Below the pieces are notes generated by a model. That model saw only the letters and a list, made by a program, of their open reading frames with translations. It did not search any database and was not told the origin of the DNA. A program made the position numbers and the translations under genes. Positions 6,036-7,364 of a stretch of DNA of 7,364 bases are shown here, in pieces. This stretch comes from JBBTRN01 sp038065175 (lineage in GTDB: Bacteria > Patescibacteriota > Doudnabacteria > UBA920), in assembly GCA_038065175.1 (NCBI GenBank), contig JBBTRN010000001.1:1-7364 (forward strand), read 5' to 3'. Each line of letters starts with the position of its first letter. The first letter of the stretch is position 1.

Positions 6036-7202
6036 ATGGACCAATCGTATTTACAGCAACTAATTGAGGAAGTAAGGCAAAGGAACGGCGGGTTGATTTT
6101 GAATGTGGGGAATAAGCCCGAAGCCGTGGTTTTATCTATTGAAAAATATAATGAGCTTGCGCAAAAATCTGAAACCCTAAATCCGAAATCCGAAAAAGAA
6201 GAACAAATGAAAAATTCAGAATCAATTTTATTCCATCCTAAAACCGTGCTTGTGACCGGCGGGGCGGGGTACATTGGCTCCCATATCGCTAAACAGCTAA
6301 TTAACCTCGGGCATAAAATTGTAATAATAGACGATTTGTCAACGGGTAAAAGGGAAAACATCCCCCCGGGCGCGAAGTTCATTGAGGGAGACTGCGGTGA
6401 TACAAATTTATTGCGCGATGTTCTCGCGAGCGGGAAAGTCGACGCGGTCATGCACCTTGCCGCGTCAATAGAGGTGGAAGAGTCGGTAAGACTGCCTGTA
6501 AAATATTTGCAGAATAATTGTTTGAATACCGCGAACCTGCTCTCCGCAATGGATGAGGCTAATGTAAAAAACATTATTTTTTCCTCAACGGCCGCTGTGT
6601 ATGGGGACCAGGCAGAGCCTTTGTCCGAGACAGACAAAACCAGCCCGAATAATCCTTATGGCCATTCAAAACTTTTGGCGGAAAAAGTAATAAAATATTA
6701 TTGCGAACATAAGGATTTTAGGGCAATTATTTTTAGGTACTTTAATGCGTGCGGTAGCAGCTTTGACGGAAAAATCCAAGGCACGCACGACTCGCACCTT
6801 TTGGCGAAATTAATGCAGGTTGTGGTTGGGAAGGAAGAAGAGTTGGTTGTCTACGGTAGCGATTATGAAACCCACGATGGCACATGCGTAAGGGACTATG
6901 TGCATGTACTGGACATAGTAAGCGCCCACCTTTTAGCTTTGGACAAAATTGCAAGTTTGCCGCCTGGGTGCCACTTGTTTAATATTGGCACCGGCAGGGG
7001 AGTGAGCGTGCTGGAAATGGTTAACGCGGCAGCAGAGGTACTGAATAAGATGGTGCCCATGCAGCTCGGGCCAAAAAGGCCGGGGGATGCCCCGTCGTCA
7101 GTGGCAGATGCCTCCAAAATCCAAAAGGAACTTGGTTTTACCGCGAAATTCAGCGATCTGGAAACCATAATCAAAACCGCTTACCAGGCCGCGCAAAATT
7201 AA
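6036..7202 (+). CDS. galE: UDP-glucose 4-epimerase (GalE-like) with an N-terminal Phd/YefM-like domain
   Basis: This 388-residue protein is a predicted NAD-dependent extended SDR enzyme interconverting UDP-glucose and UDP-galactose (or the N-acetyl forms) in the cytoplasm for glycan synthesis. The epimerase part starts near residue 69. It has the Rossmann motif TGGAGYIG (74-81), SST (183-185), the catalytic YGHSK (Tyr208, Lys212), RYFNACG (234-240) and DGTCVRDYVHVLD (281-293). Residues about 3-43 (LIEEVRQRNGGLI...EAVVLSIEKYNEL) resemble the DNA-binding half of Phd/YefM antitoxins, joined through a charged linker (44-57). An in-frame ATG at 6207 (Met58), preceded by AAAGAAGAA, would give a 331-residue protein of normal GalE length. 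Either a true fusion or two start sites is possible. No Shine-Dalgarno precedes 6036. The promoter is not clear, and terminators on both sides make it a single-gene unit. Exact substrate is unproven. Confidence 0.9.
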   Translation: MDQSYLQQLIEEVRQRNGGLILNVGNKPEAVVLSIEKYNELAQKSETLNPKSEKEEQMKNSESILFHPKTVLVTGGAGYIGSHIAKQLINLGHKIVIIDDLSTGKRENIPPGAKFIEGDCGDTNLLRDVLASGKVDAVMHLAASIEVEESVRLPVKYLQNNCLNTANLLSAMDEANVKNIIFSSTAAVYGDQAEPLSETDKTSPNNPYGHSKLLAEKVIKYYCEHKDFRAIIFRYFNACGSSFDGKIQGTHDSHLLAKLMQVVVGKEEELVVYGSDYETHDGTCVRDYVHVLDIVSAHLLALDKIASLPPGCHLFNIGTGRGVSVLEMVNAAAEVLNKMVPMQLGPKRPGDAPSSVADASKIQKELGFTAKFSDLETIIKTAYQAAQN

Positions 7203-7236
7203 TACAATAATATATTGAGGACATCTAAATTTTATT

Positions 7237-7274
7237 AAATCATCTGTGCTCACCTAGGGACAGATGATTTTTTT
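7237..7274 (+). terminator. Intrinsic terminator of the epimerase gene
   Basis: AAATCATCTGT (7237-7247) and ACAGATGATTT (7260-7270) form a perfect 11-bp stem with a 12-nt loop containing CCTAGG. The 3' side runs into seven consecutive T residues (7268-7274). It sits 34 bases after the stop codon and directly abuts the next promoter. Confidence 0.9.
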
Positions 7275-7289
7275 GTTTACACAGGTTTA

Positions 7290-7329
7290 TGTTATAATAT
7301 TTTTATAGAGAACTAATAGCGAGTAGAGC
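7290..7329 (+). promoter_or_regulatory. Extended -10 promoter and conserved leader facing out of the window
   Basis: TG (7290-7291) followed by TATAAT (7293-7298) forms an extended -10 element. No good -35 lies 17 bp upstream; TTTACA (7276-7281) is only 11 bp away. The predicted start is near 7305. The 31 bases from the -10 to the repeat align without gaps to the leader of the leftward promoter at 201-231. The downstream gene lies outside the window. Confidence 0.6.
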
Positions 7330-7364
7330 GTCATTGCGAGCCTTGAATCAGATGAAAGGCGCGG
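7330..7364. repeat. Partial second copy of the MITE-like repeat, inverted relative to the first
   Basis: These 35 bases begin with GTCATTGCGAG and are identical, base for base, to the reverse complement of 166-200. The window ends inside the element, so its other terminus cannot be seen. Confidence 0.9.

Noticed and set aside
5927..6637. 236-codon open frame on the minus strand
   Set aside because: It overlaps the epimerase gene and the palindromic element, and its product has no recognisable domain. The plus-strand GalE motifs are unambiguous.
83..7364. Composite transposon bounded by the inverted repeat copies
   Set aside because: No transposase or recombinase is encoded between the copies, no target-site duplication can be judged because the right copy is cut off, and such repeats are usually dispersed in many copies.

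Overview
The window looks like a chromosomal segment from a Patescibacteria/CPR-type bacterium, probably Parcubacteria-like. This is inferred from several things together: a sortase next to a very large multidomain wall-anchored surface protein, Asn/Thr-rich low complexity, AT-rich intergenic DNA with near-consensus sigma70-type promoters, weak or absent Shine-Dalgarno sites, and several dispersed palindromic repeats. All three genes read as standard code 11 and end in TAA. No marker gene is present, so the lineage is not proven.

Layout. Bases 1-345 hold no gene. They contain a small hairpin, a 118-bp inverted-repeat element (83-200), a leftward promoter (232-260), an AT-rich hairpin (270-300) and a rightward promoter (305-333). 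A sortase (346-1701) starts only about 6 nt after its predicted transcription start. Its own promoter (TTGACA-N17-TATAAT) and an 80-nt leader precede a 1278-residue surface protein (1858-5694). That protein has an N-terminal signal/anchor segment, two 103-residue tandem repeats, Ig/PKD-like modules, three DUF11-like modules, an Asn-rich cysteine-flanked linker and a C-terminal sorting signal containing APKTGG. Two hairpin terminators follow (5717-5750, 5838-5876), then a compound palindromic element (5883-6028). Next is a UDP-glucose 4-epimerase-like gene (6036-7202) whose first ~45 codons resemble a Phd/YefM antitoxin domain. A strong terminator (7237-7274) closes it, and an extended -10 promoter faces out of the window.

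How the genes may work together. The sortase and the large protein form a plausible enzyme/substrate pair for displaying a long stalk-like protein on the cell surface. The epimerase would supply UDP-galactose-type sugars for surface glycans. It is a separate transcription unit, so the link to the first two genes is contextual only.

The two ends of the window carry the same module in outward-facing orientation: a -10 element, a 31-nt conserved leader, then the inverted-repeat element. The 35 repeat bases visible at the right end are identical to the reverse complement of 166-200, and the similarity extends upstream into the promoter region. This is the most notable structure that the genes do not explain. 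The N-terminal fusion on the epimerase is the most notable protein-level oddity.
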